NCBI GenBank assembly: GCA_945862315.1
Contig: CAMAXW010000009.1
Location: 30,802 to 94,801 of the forward strand
DNA: 64,000 bases
Direction: 5' to 3'
Origin: Klebsiella pneumoniae
GTDB lineage: Bacteria > Pseudomonadota > Gammaproteobacteria > Ga0077536
The position numbers and the translations under genes were made by a program. A model generated the notes under the pieces. It was not told the DNA's origin and made no database searches. It saw nothing but the letters and a program-made list of their open reading frames with translations. Below are positions 37,787-45,621 of this stretch, one piece after another; position 1 is the first letter of the stretch, and each line of letters opens with the position of its first letter.

Positions 37787-39141
37787 AGCGACACCTTTGG
37801 CGCTGCCAGCAAGCCGGCGACGAGGAGGTCGATTTGCATTGAGCGAGAACCTTTAGCCAGCAGCGTGACCCCGGCGGTGTCCAGACAGCGCAAGACCTCC
37901 AGCGCCGCTTCGCGCGTCGCAAAGGCTTGCGCGCCGCGACCAAAAGCGGTCGCCGCCAAGGCCGCCAGCGGTCCAACGCTCAACAGTCGCTCAACACCGG
38001 CAGCGCGTGCCGACTCCCCAGCCAGACGGTGCGCAGCCGCGCTGTCAGCCCCTAATTCGCCCATATCACCCAACACCATCCAGCGCGGCGCGGGCTGATC
38101 AGCCAGCAGTGCTAAGGCGGCGGCGAGCGAGGCAGGATTGGCGTTGTAGGTATCGTCGATGATCGTCAGCCCCGCGTTGCCGTGGCGCACGGTGAGCCGG
38201 CCTTTCACGGCCGAGACCGACTCCAAGCCCTGCACAATGATCGCCAGAGGTACCTCGAGGCCCAACCCCACGGCGGCGGCAGCGAGCGCATTGCGCACGT
38301 TGTGCGGGCCATCCAAAGGTAGGTGCACCGGCACGGCGCTACCCTCGGTACGGAGCGTGAAATAAGTGCCCGTACCCAACGCCGCAGGGGTTAAGTCGCA
38401 TGCCGAGACTTGTGCCGCGTGGTCAAGACCAAAAGTGATGACACGGGCCGCACCCGCAACCGCCCGCCATTGCTCGTAGTAGGCGTCGTCCCGATTTAGC
38501 ACTGCCGTGCCCGCCGCCCCGAGTTGGGCATAAACCTGCCCTTTGGCGCGTGCTACCCCGTCAAGGTCGCCAAAACCGGCAAGGTGCGCTGGCCCGCACA
38601 TCGTGACCAAGGCTAAAGTGGGTTCGGCGATGGTCACCAAGTCACGGATGTCGTCGGGGCGATTGGCACCCATTTCTAGCACCGCGTAGCGGTGTTCGGG
38701 GGCGAGTTGGAATAGCGTGAGCGGCACGCCGATATCGTTGTTGAGATTACCCTGCGTGGCTAACGTCGCACCCTGCTGGCGCAGGATGCTAGCGATCATT
38801 TCCTTCGTGGTGGTCTTGCCGTTGCTGCCCGTCACCGCGATCACCGGCAAGCGATGGGCGCGCCGCCATGCCCGGGCCAGATCCCCCAAGGCGAGGCGGG
38901 TATCGGCCACCATAACCTGGGGGCCAGCAGTGACGCACTCGCGTGACAGCAGCACCCCGGCGGCGGCGCTCGTAGCGTCCAGGTAATCATGGGCATCAAA
39001 ATGCTCACCCTTGAGCGCCACAAATAGTTCGTCTGCGGCGAGGGTGCGAGTGTCTGTGCTGATGCCTCGATAACGCACCGCGGCACCGCGCAACTGCCCG
39101 TGAGTGTGTCGCGCAACGTCTGCCAAAGTGCCGTTAATCAT
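37780..39141 (-). CDS. murF: UDP-MurNAc-tripeptide--D-Ala-D-Ala ligase MurF
   Basis: A 453-residue ligase that adds the Ddl product to complete the pentapeptide. ATP loop [19 protein letters not shown] near residue 105; [10 protein letters not shown] and [17 protein letters not shown] are family signatures, and LGDMGELG lies in the C-terminal domain. Overlaps murE by eight bases and mraY by seven. Confidence 0.97.
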   Translation of the reverse strand: MINGTLADVARHTHGQLRGAAVRYRGISTDTRTLAADELFVALKGEHFDAHDYLDATSAAAGVLLSRECVTAGPQVMVADTRLALGDLARAWRRAHRLPVIAVTGSNGKTTTKEMIASILRQQGATLATQGNLNNDIGVPLTLFQLAPEHRYAVLEMGANRPDDIRDLVTIAEPTLALVTMCGPAHLAGFGDLDGVARAKGQVYAQLGAAGTAVLNRDDAYYEQWRAVAGAARVITFGLDHAAQVSACDLTPAALGTGTYFTLRTEGSAVPVHLPLDGPHNVRNALAAAAVGLGLEVPLAIIVQGLESVSAVKGRLTVRHGNAGLTIIDDTYNANPASLAAALALLADQPAPRWMVLGDMGELGADSAAAHRLAGESARAAGVERLLSVGPLAALAATAFGRGAQAFATREAALEVLRCLDTAGVTLLAKGSRSMQIDLLVAGLLAAPKVSLC

Positions 39142-40633
39142 GGGTACGCTCCGCCAACACGCGGCGAGCTAAACCGGCGTCATCGAAGGGCCGTACGCAG
39201 TGCCCCAGCGTCTGGGTGGACTCATGACCTTTGCCGGCAATCAACACCACGTCGTGCGCTTGCGCCGACAAAATAGCCTGCGCAATCGCGCTGGCTCGGT
39301 CGGGCACAAACAACGCCTTCGCCGGCTGACACATGCCCGCGCGAATGTGTTCCGCAATGGTCTGCGGGTCTTCGCTGCGGGGATTATCGTTGGTCAGAAT
39401 GGTGTGGTCGGCGAGAGACTCAGCCAACGCGCCCATGGGTCCGCGTTTGCTGTGATCGCGGTCCCCGCCGCAACCAAAAACGCAAATAAGCCGCGCCGTG
39501 TCCGGCAGTCGCAGGGCACGCAAGACGCGCTCAAGACTGTCCGGTGAGTGGGCATAATCCACATAAACGAGGGGACTGCCAGGTGGGCCGGCGATTAATT
39601 CCATCCGTCCGCGAATGGGACCGGCCTGTGAAAGTGCTGCCGCGGCTGCAGTGGCAGGACTCCCAGCGACCATGAGAACGGCCAGCGCCGCGAGCAGGTT
39701 TTGGGCGTTAAAGTCCCCAATCAATGGGCTGGTGAGGGTGACCTCGCCTTGCCAGGTGCGTACCCGGAGCACCAGACCCGCGCGCGCCGTGCGCACTTCC
39801 AAAGCGTGGACATCCGCCGCGGGCCCCTGCGGGTCGGTACTATAGGTGTACAGCCGCGCATCAGGATTGACCGCCGCACGGACTTTATCGGTGTAGGCGT
39901 CATCGCGGTTGAGAATCGCCACGCGCAAACCTGGGTGTTTGAATAAACGCTGCTTCGCGATGCCATAGGCTGCCAGCGTGCCGTGGTAGTCCAGATGATC
40001 ATGGCCCAAGCCGGTGAACACCGCGATGTCGATAGCCAAATGATCGACCCGCCCCTGACTAAGCGCATGGGAAGAAGCTTCCAAGGCGACATGACGCGTG
40101 CCCGTCGCGGCGAGGCGCGCCAAATTGCGTTGCAAGGTGACCGGATCCGGGGTGGTATTAGGTCCTGCTTCCAGCGCGTCGAGCGCGCCATAACCCAAGG
40201 TGCCGAAATAACCGGACTGGCCATGCAGCGTGCGAAATGCTTGCGCGCACAGATGGGCAACCGTGGTCTTACCGTTGGTGCCCGTGATCGCCACGAGGGT
40301 CATGTCGTGCGCAGGAAAGTGATAAAAACGGCTGGCAATTAGCCCCACGTGGGCGCGCAAGTTTTGTACCCTCACGACCGGGATGCTGAGTTGCGGCAAT
40401 CGATCCGCCGACTCCATCAACACCGCGCAGGCACCCGCGGCCTCCGCCTCGCGCACATAGCGCGCGCCGTCTTCATGGGTCCCGGTATAGGCCAGAAAAC
40501 AATCACCGGGTCTGATCAAACGGCTGTCGATAGCCAAACCAGCCACTGCACAATCGGCGCCCACAGGCAGCACGGCCAGGTCTTGAAGCAAAGTCGATAG
40601 GTGCATGGCAGGCAGGTCGAGAGCGGCCATCAT
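39134..40633 (-). CDS. murE: UDP-MurNAc-dipeptide--meso-diaminopimelate ligase MurE
   Basis: A 499-residue ligase adding the third stem residue. The ATP loop TGTNGKTT is at 117-124 and YVDYAHSPDSLERVL is conserved. The specificity motif DNPRSE at 416-421 predicts meso-diaminopimelate rather than lysine, as expected for a Gram-negative. The start at 40633 overlaps ftsI by four bases; a second ATG nine codons in (MHLSTLL) is an alternative. Confidence 0.97.
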   Translation of the reverse strand: MMAALDLPAMHLSTLLQDLAVLPVGADCAVAGLAIDSRLIRPGDCFLAYTGTHEDGARYVREAEAAGACAVLMESADRLPQLSIPVVRVQNLRAHVGLIASRFYHFPAHDMTLVAITGTNGKTTVAHLCAQAFRTLHGQSGYFGTLGYGALDALEAGPNTTPDPVTLQRNLARLAATGTRHVALEASSHALSQGRVDHLAIDIAVFTGLGHDHLDYHGTLAAYGIAKQRLFKHPGLRVAILNRDDAYTDKVRAAVNPDARLYTYSTDPQGPAADVHALEVRTARAGLVLRVRTWQGEVTLTSPLIGDFNAQNLLAALAVLMVAGSPATAAAAALSQAGPIRGRMELIAGPPGSPLVYVDYAHSPDSLERVLRALRLPDTARLICVFGCGGDRDHSKRGPMGALAESLADHTILTNDNPRSEDPQTIAEHIRAGMCQPAKALFVPDRASAIAQAILSAQAHDVVLIAGKGHESTQTLGHCVRPFDDAGLARRVLAERTHD

Positions 40634-42339
40634 GGCGTTTTAGTCGCGACCGGCCAGCCCGGTGTGTCGGTGCCATCGCTGCCTTCGGCGAGCGCGCGGT
40701 CTGGCGTGAGATTGAACAGACGCGCCGCTTCATGCATGACGCTGGCAAACACGGGAGCCGCCACCAGTCCACCGTAATATTCCGTGCTCTGAGGGTCATC
40801 GATCACCACGACACCAATCAGCCGGGGCGCGCTGGCGGGCATGAATCCGACAAAAATGGAGCGATAGCTTTTTTCGGTATAGCCAGTGTCGTTGTTCTTT
40901 TTGACGGTGCCGGTCTTCCCCGCCACCAGATACCCCTCCACCGCGGCAGCCTTGGCCGTACCACCCACCTCGGTGACGGCTTGCAGCATTTCCCGTACCG
41001 CCAATGCGGTGGCTTCCGTCATGACCCGCTCGCCGGGCACCGGCTGGTCTTGCTTGAGGATGGTGACGGGCCGCAGCAAGCCAGCGCTGGCGAAAACGCC
41101 GTAAGCACGCGCGAGTTCGATGGCGGTGATATTGGTGAAATACCCGTACGACAGGCTGACCACATCTGTGCCGCGCCAGTTTCGATAAGGCTCCAAGCGA
41201 CCGGGAATCTCACCGGGGAATTCTATGCCGCTCGACTGGCCGAAACCGGCCCGGTTGAGCACATTCCAAAACTGTTCGGGCTCGATCGCTAAGGCGATTT
41301 TGGTCACGCCGACGTTGCTGGATTTCTGCAGGATACCCGCCACGCTCAGCATGCCGTAGGGATGCACGTCCTTCACGGTGTGGCCCCGGAAACGCTCTGC
41401 TTGGCAATTGATCATCGTGGTTGGCTTGAACAAACCAGATTCCAAACCTGCGGCCACCGTGAAGGGTTTGATAGTAGAACCGGGCTCGAAAAGATCGGTC
41501 ACCGTGCGGTTACGAAAATTCTCGCCCCGGAACTGACCGCGATTATTAGGGTTGTAGGAGGGCTGATTAACCATGGCGAGGACCTCGCCCGTTTGAGCAT
41601 CCAGAATGACCATCAGTCCGCCGGCGGCATTGCGCTGGGTCACGGCCTTCTTTAATTCTCGATAAGCGAAGTACTGCAATCGTCGGTCAATACTCAGTGC
41701 CAGATCCTGACCCGGCGCTACCGGGCGCACGCGTTCCACATGTTCCACCACCCGTCCTAGGCGGTCCTGAACGACGCGATCAAGCCCCGGGGTGCCGCGG
41801 AGCTTGGCATCGAATGCCAGCTCGATGCCTTCCTGCCCACGATCGTCAACATTGGTAAAGCCCAGCATATTGGCAGCCACTTCGCCGGCCGGGTAATAAC
41901 GTCGGTATTCGTTAGTAAGATTGACACCGGGGATCGCGGCAGCGGTCACAGCACTCGCGATATCCGGGGTGATTTGGCGACGCAGATAGACAAATGTTTT
42001 GGGCGTGCGCGGTTGCAGTCGCATCGCCAGGTCAGCCTTTGGCAGGTCCAGAATTTTCGCCAATTCTGCCCAGCGATCTTTGTGCTCGATCAGTATCTTC
42101 GGATTCGCCCAGACCGAATTTACTGGCGTGCTGATCGCCATCGGCTCGCCGTTACGGTCCGTGATCATGCCGCGATGAGCTTCCGTTTTGATGACCCGTA
42201 AAGAGCGCGCATCGCCATGAGATTGCAGAAAATCGCGTTTCGTTAGCTGGAGATTGACCGCGTGCCCGATTAACACCAGCGCAACCGCGAGAAAGCCAAC
42301 CATCACAAAGGTGCGACGGCCCGGCAACCATCTAGCCAA
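40630..42339 (-). CDS. ftsI: Septal peptidoglycan transpeptidase FtsI (PBP3)
   Basis: A 569-residue class B penicillin-binding protein that crosslinks septal peptidoglycan with FtsW. One N-terminal membrane segment (about 10-30), a pedestal domain with EAHRGMITDRNG, then the transpeptidase motifs: SxxK as S288-T-I-K291 (FEPGSTIKPFT), SSN at 340-342 and KTGT in VAGKTGTVKK. The start appears to be TTG at 42339; the nearest ATG is 13 codons in, inside the anchor, and no better start precedes it. A 26-base gap follows ftsL. Confidence 0.95.
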   Translation of the reverse strand: MARWLPGRRTFVMVGFLAVALVLIGHAVNLQLTKRDFLQSHGDARSLRVIKTEAHRGMITDRNGEPMAISTPVNSVWANPKILIEHKDRWAELAKILDLPKADLAMRLQPRTPKTFVYLRRQITPDIASAVTAAAIPGVNLTNEYRRYYPAGEVAANMLGFTNVDDRGQEGIELAFDAKLRGTPGLDRVVQDRLGRVVEHVERVRPVAPGQDLALSIDRRLQYFAYRELKKAVTQRNAAGGLMVILDAQTGEVLAMVNQPSYNPNNRGQFRGENFRNRTVTDLFEPGSTIKPFTVAAGLESGLFKPTTMINCQAERFRGHTVKDVHPYGMLSVAGILQKSSNVGVTKIALAIEPEQFWNVLNRAGFGQSSGIEFPGEIPGRLEPYRNWRGTDVVSLSYGYFTNITAIELARAYGVFASAGLLRPVTILKQDQPVPGERVMTEATALAVREMLQAVTEVGGTAKAAAVEGYLVAGKTGTVKKNNDTGYTEKSYRSIFVGFMPASAPRLIGVVVIDDPQSTEYYGGLVAAPVFASVMHEAARLFNLTPDRALAEGSDGTDTPGWPVATKTP

Positions 42340-42365
42340 CAGGGCGCCTAGGCGGCGTGGCGCGT

Positions 42366-42632
42366 TCAGGGTCGCACCCGTAGCACTTGTGCGGGGGTGG
42401 GTACGGTCATCGCGAGTTTCTCGCGGGCCATCGCTTCAACCCGCGCGTGCGAGCCCCAAGTTCCTTGCTCGAGCAGCAGTTGGCCCCACTCGCGGTCGAG
42501 CGCGTCGCGGTGCTTACGCAACCCTTGCAGTTCCATGAAGTAGGCTTTGTTCTCATAACGCAGCAACACCAGAGCCAGCGCGCTGGCGAAAATTAGGCAG
42601 GCCAAAACACCGAGGGTGAGGGTGGTTTTCAT
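42366..42632 (-). CDS. ftsL: Cell division protein FtsL
   Basis: An 88-residue bitopic divisome protein that works with FtsB and FtsQ and activates FtsWI. One membrane segment (about 5-24, LTLGVLACLIFASALALVLL) is followed by a periplasmic coiled coil (ENKAYFMELQGLRKHRDALDRE). The small size and the place between rsmH and ftsI support the call. Overlaps rsmH by four bases. Confidence 0.92.
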   Translation of the reverse strand: MKTTLTLGVLACLIFASALALVLLRYENKAYFMELQGLRKHRDALDREWGQLLLEQGTWGSHARVEAMAREKLAMTVPTPAQVLRVRP

Positions 42633-43540
42633 GACGCGCGTTCCAACACCCGTAACCGGGCGCTGCGCGCACGCGGATTCGCGCGAGCTTCCTCGGGTGA
42701 GGGGTAGGTCGGCTTACGGGTCACTAAGTGGAAGGCGCGCTCCACGCCAAAAGCATCCTGGGCCGGACGGGCAGAGTCGCGGAAATAGCGCTTAACAATG
42801 CGGTCCTCGAGCGAGTGGAATGAAATGGCGCACAGGCGCCCACCAGGCGCCAATGCCCCACGCAGGAGCGAAAGTCCGCGCTCGATTTCGCCTAATTCGT
42901 CGTTGACTTGGATCCGCAGGGCTTGAAAAGCGCGGGTGGCAGGATGGATACGCTCGCCGCTGCGCGGCACAGCGGCGGCCACAATGGCGGCTAGTTGGGC
43001 CGTCGTTTGGATAGGCTCGCGTTCACGCTCAGCGCAGATTCGGCGCGCAATCCGACGCCCGTGACGCTCCTCGCCAAACGTAAACAGGCAACGTTCAATG
43101 TCGGCTTGCGCGGCAAGCGCTAGCCATTGCGCGGCAGTTGGGCCGCTAGTTTGGTCCATGCGCATATCCAACGGACCGTCACTCTGAAAACTAAATCCGC
43201 GCTCGCTGACATTTAACTGTGGCGAAGACACGCCAAAGTCCAGCAGCACGCCATCGAGATGGCCCCATACGCCCTGCGCGTCCAGCACCGAGCGGCTGAG
43301 CGAGAACTGAATTTGGGTAAACGAAAAACGTGGGTCTAAACACAGTTCTGCGCTGGCCTGCGCGGCATCTAAGTCGCGATCGAGGGCAATCAGGCGCCCG
43401 TCAGGGCCCAGTCGACGCAGAATTTCCCGGGCGTGGCCACCCCGCCCAAAGGTACAGTCCAAATAAGTGCCACCGGGTTGCAGCCGCAAAAAGGCCATGA
43501 CCTCATCGAGCAGAACCGGAAGATGGGTGTGTATTTCCAC
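42629..43540 (-). CDS. rsmH: 16S rRNA m4C1402 methyltransferase RsmH (MraW)
   Basis: A 303-residue SAM-dependent enzyme that N4-methylates C1402 in the 16S decoding centre. The N-terminal HLPVLLDEVMAFL and SAM loop LDCTFGRGGHAREIL are typical, as are DFGVSSPQLN, GPLDMRMD and ISFHSLEDRIVKRYF. The start is GTG at 43540, four bases after the mraZ stop. Confidence 0.97.
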   Translation of the reverse strand: MEIHTHLPVLLDEVMAFLRLQPGGTYLDCTFGRGGHAREILRRLGPDGRLIALDRDLDAAQASAELCLDPRFSFTQIQFSLSRSVLDAQGVWGHLDGVLLDFGVSSPQLNVSERGFSFQSDGPLDMRMDQTSGPTAAQWLALAAQADIERCLFTFGEERHGRRIARRICAEREREPIQTTAQLAAIVAAAVPRSGERIHPATRAFQALRIQVNDELGEIERGLSLLRGALAPGGRLCAISFHSLEDRIVKRYFRDSARPAQDAFGVERAFHLVTRKPTYPSPEEARANPRARSARLRVLERAS

Positions 43541-43544
43541 GGGC

Positions 43545-44003
43545 TTACAAGGACAGCGACGCTAAGACGCCAGAGGTTGGCGTGGTGCCGGCAGCAACTT
43601 CTGTCAGCCATTCCCCGCGACGACGCTGCCAAACTTGTTCGTCCCACAGTTCTAGCTTATTACCGAGCCCTAGAACCACCGTGCGACGGTCTATCCCCAC
43701 CAGCTCCCGCAATTCCTGCGGCATCAGAATTCGTCCCTGAGCGTCTAGCGCGCAATCCGTGGCGTGACCCAGTACCACGCGCTTGGCCATCCGCGCTTCC
43801 GGATCGGCGGCGGGTAGCGCATGCAGTTTGGCGTCGATTTCCTCCCATTCGGGCAGGGGATAAGCCCAGATACAGCGGTCCCATGGGCTGATCGTCATGA
43901 TCAGCGTGCTGACGTCGCGCGCACCCAGCAGGTCGCGAAAGCGGGCAGGAACTGCCAACCGCCCCTTCACATCGATGGTGACCGCGCTGAAACCGCGAAA
44001 CAT
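43545..44003 (-). CDS. mraZ: Transcriptional regulator MraZ
   Basis: A 152-residue AbrB-like double-barrel DNA-binding protein with two SpoVT/AbrB repeats (about 5-50 and 77-120). The repeats include VTIDVKGRLAVPARFRD and CALDAQGRILMPQELRELV. In E. coli MraZ represses its own operon by binding TGGG repeats; a matching three-box site lies 90-117 bases upstream here. First gene of the division and wall cluster. Confidence 0.96.
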   Translation of the reverse strand: MFRGFSAVTIDVKGRLAVPARFRDLLGARDVSTLIMTISPWDRCIWAYPLPEWEEIDAKLHALPAADPEARMAKRVVLGHATDCALDAQGRILMPQELRELVGIDRRTVVLGLGNKLELWDEQVWQRRRGEWLTEVAAGTTPTSGVLASLSL

Positions 44004-44090
44004 ATACGCCTCTACTCGCCAACCGGGAGCGCCTTAAGCTGACTTTTATTGCCCCCTCTCAAACCGCAAGAAGGGTAAAAATCCTGACTG

Positions 44091-44120
44091 ATTCCCCACA
44101 ATATCCCACTATTCCCCACC
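44091..44120 (-). promoter_or_regulatory. MraZ operator: three GTGGG boxes at 10-base spacing
   Basis: On the minus strand the site reads GGTGGGGAAT, AGTGGGATAT, TGTGGGGAAT in sequence (44120-44091). This gives three GTGGG boxes exactly one helical turn apart, the known MraZ target layout. It sits right at and after the predicted transcription start, so bound MraZ would block initiation. Confidence 0.9.
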
Positions 44121-44125
44121 TGGTT

Positions 44126-44155
44126 ACTATACGAATCGCGGCCAAAAACTGTCAA
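44126..44155 (-). promoter_or_regulatory. Sigma-70 promoter of the division and wall cluster
   Basis: The minus strand has a perfect TTGACA (44155-44150) and TATAGT (44131-44126) with an 18-base spacer. The predicted start near 44119 falls in the first MraZ box. The leader to the mraZ ATG is about 115 bases. This is the strongest sigma-70 match I saw in the window. Confidence 0.85.
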
Positions 44156-44160
44156 GGAAT

Positions 44161-44319
44161 CAATGAGAAATTCTTTTTTTGGAACAGGCACTTAGCGGAT
44201 GCCTGGAGGCTGCCGTGCTGGGGCAAAAACAACGAAGAAAAATCTCAACGCCATCAGATAGCTAAGAGCTACTCTTAATGCATTTGATTATGTTTTGTGA
44301 CGGGCATGAGGCCCTAAAG
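44161..44319 (-). other. Gap between rnpB and the mraZ promoter with hairpins
   Basis: No gene is visible. TAAGAG (44263-44268) pairs with CTCTTA (44272-44277), and about 20 bases later on the minus strand comes TTTTT (44242-44238); this may hold the rnpB 3' end or terminator. CAGGCA (44185-44190) pairs with TGCCTG (44200-44205). A run of seven T on the plus strand lies at 44174-44180. Confidence 0.4.
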
Positions 44320-44710
44320 AAGGCGAGTCGGTCGATAAGCCGGGTTCTGTCCCGCCTAAAAAGCGGTGACGGCCATTCATCTGGGACGTCCGTCTCCGAA
44401 CGCCTCTAGCAACCTACCCGAAAGCTGGCGCGGACCACGCTGTGCCGCGATGAAGCGGCTTGCTTTCCTATTTGGTCTTGCTCCGGATGGGGTTTACCCT
44501 GCCACCGGCGTTGACCGGCGCGGTGCGCTCTTACCGCACCATTTCACCCTTACCTGCGGCCACAAGGGCCGCCGGCGGTATATTTTCTGTGGCACTTTCC
44601 GTGGGCTCACGCCCCCCAGGCGTTACCTGGCATCCTGTCCTATGGAGCCCGGACTTTCCTCCAGAAGACCTTTTGACGGGCCTTCCAGCGACCGTCTGAC
44701 CGACTCGCCG
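44320..44710 (-). ncRNA. rnpB: RNase P RNA (bacterial type A)
   Basis: The catalytic RNA that matures tRNA 5' ends. Read on the minus strand it carries the universal blocks in order: GGAGGAAAGTCCGGGCTCC near the 5' end, GCCAGGTAACGCCTGG, CACAGAAA followed by ACCGCC, GGTAAGGGTGAAA, GGTAAGAGCGCACC, GGAGCAAGACCAAATAGG, AGATGAATGGCC and ACAGAACCCGGCTTA near the 3' end. Terminal GAGTCGGTC (5') and GACCGACTC (3') pair to form helix P1, which fixes the ends to within a few bases. Length is about 390 nucleotides. The 5' end lies only about 20 bases after rsmI; a GATACT -10-like element sits in that gap, so the promoter must overlap the rsmI 3' end. Confidence 0.96.
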
Positions 44711-44730
44711 GGATTAGTATCCCCTGCACC

Positions 44731-45621
44731 CTAGGCAATTGGAAGTTCCGCTGGTGCCGTGTCGGGCATGGCCAGCGCCACGGCGTAAACCTCGTTGCGC
44801 GATCGCCCAAGGATGCTCGCCGTCAGTTCGATCGCAGTGCGGCGAGTCACTTGTGTGGCGAGTGTTTGCAGCACCCGACGCACCTCGTGCACCGCCAGCG
44901 CGCTCGCGGGCGCAGGTCCCACCAAGACCACGAATTCGCCCGTCGCACCATAAGGATCAGCCACCACCTGCGAGGTCACCTCCGCCAGTGACCCGCGATA
45001 TTGGGTCTCGTAGAGTTTGGTCAATTCGCGGCTCACACAAGCTGGCCGATCGGCCCCAAACACGGCCTGCATCAGGGCGAGCGTGCGAGCCACACGGCGG
45101 GGCGACTCATAAAAAATGAGGGTTCGATCCTCGGTAACTAAGCGCTCTAAACGGGTCCGCGCGGCGGCTTCACGCGCGGGCAGAAAACCCTCAAAACTAA
45201 AGCGGTCGCTCGGCAAACCCGCTACGCTCAGCGCTGCGAGAGCGGCACTAGCGCCCGGCACCGCCCGCAGCGTGATGTTTTCGGCCAACGCTGATTGGAC
45301 CAGCGGGAAGCCGGGATCACTGAGCAGCGGCGTGCCGGCGTCACTGACCAAAACAGCCGCAAGGTTTTCGCTGCGGATGCGGCTCGCAAGTGCCGGCGCC
45401 TGTTCCCGCTCGTTATGTTCGTGCAAGGCTTGGGCCGTTCGGGCAATGCCGTAATGGTCCAACAAACGCGCCGTGGTACGGGTGTCCTCGGCTAACAGCA
45501 AGTCACATTGGGCAATCATCTGGAGCGCGCGCACCGTGACGTCCGCGAGGTTTCCGATAGGCGTTGCAACGAGGTACAAGCAGGGTCGCTCGATTGCTAC
45601 ACTGGAGGCCGGCACTGGCAT
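44731..45621 (-). CDS. rsmI: 16S rRNA 2'-O-ribose C1402 methyltransferase RsmI
   Basis: A 296-residue SAM-dependent tetrapyrrole-methylase-fold enzyme. It 2'-O-methylates C1402, the same nucleotide that RsmH (42629-43540) methylates at N4. Signatures are LYLVATPIGNLADVTVRAL, LLAEDTRTTARLLDHYGI, VLVSDAGTPLLSDPG and LTKLYETQYRGSL. Two possible ATG starts, 45621 and 45633, each overlap a possible start of the divergent lpoA. I chose 45621 because homologs have a short tail before the core. Confidence 0.95.
   Translation of the reverse strand: MPVPASSVAIERPCLYLVATPIGNLADVTVRALQMIAQCDLLLAEDTRTTARLLDHYGIARTAQALHEHNEREQAPALASRIRSENLAAVLVSDAGTPLLSDPGFPLVQSALAENITLRAVPGASAALAALSVAGLPSDRFSFEGFLPAREAAARTRLERLVTEDRTLIFYESPRRVARTLALMQAVFGADRPACVSRELTKLYETQYRGSLAEVTSQVVADPYGATGEFVVLVGPAPASALAVHEVRRVLQTLATQVTRRTAIELTASILGRSRNEVYAVALAMPDTAPAELPIA

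Noticed and set aside
44366..44734. Plus-strand open frames of 122 and 79 codons near 44366-44734
   Set aside because: They are antisense to RNase P RNA, whose conserved blocks cover the whole segment.
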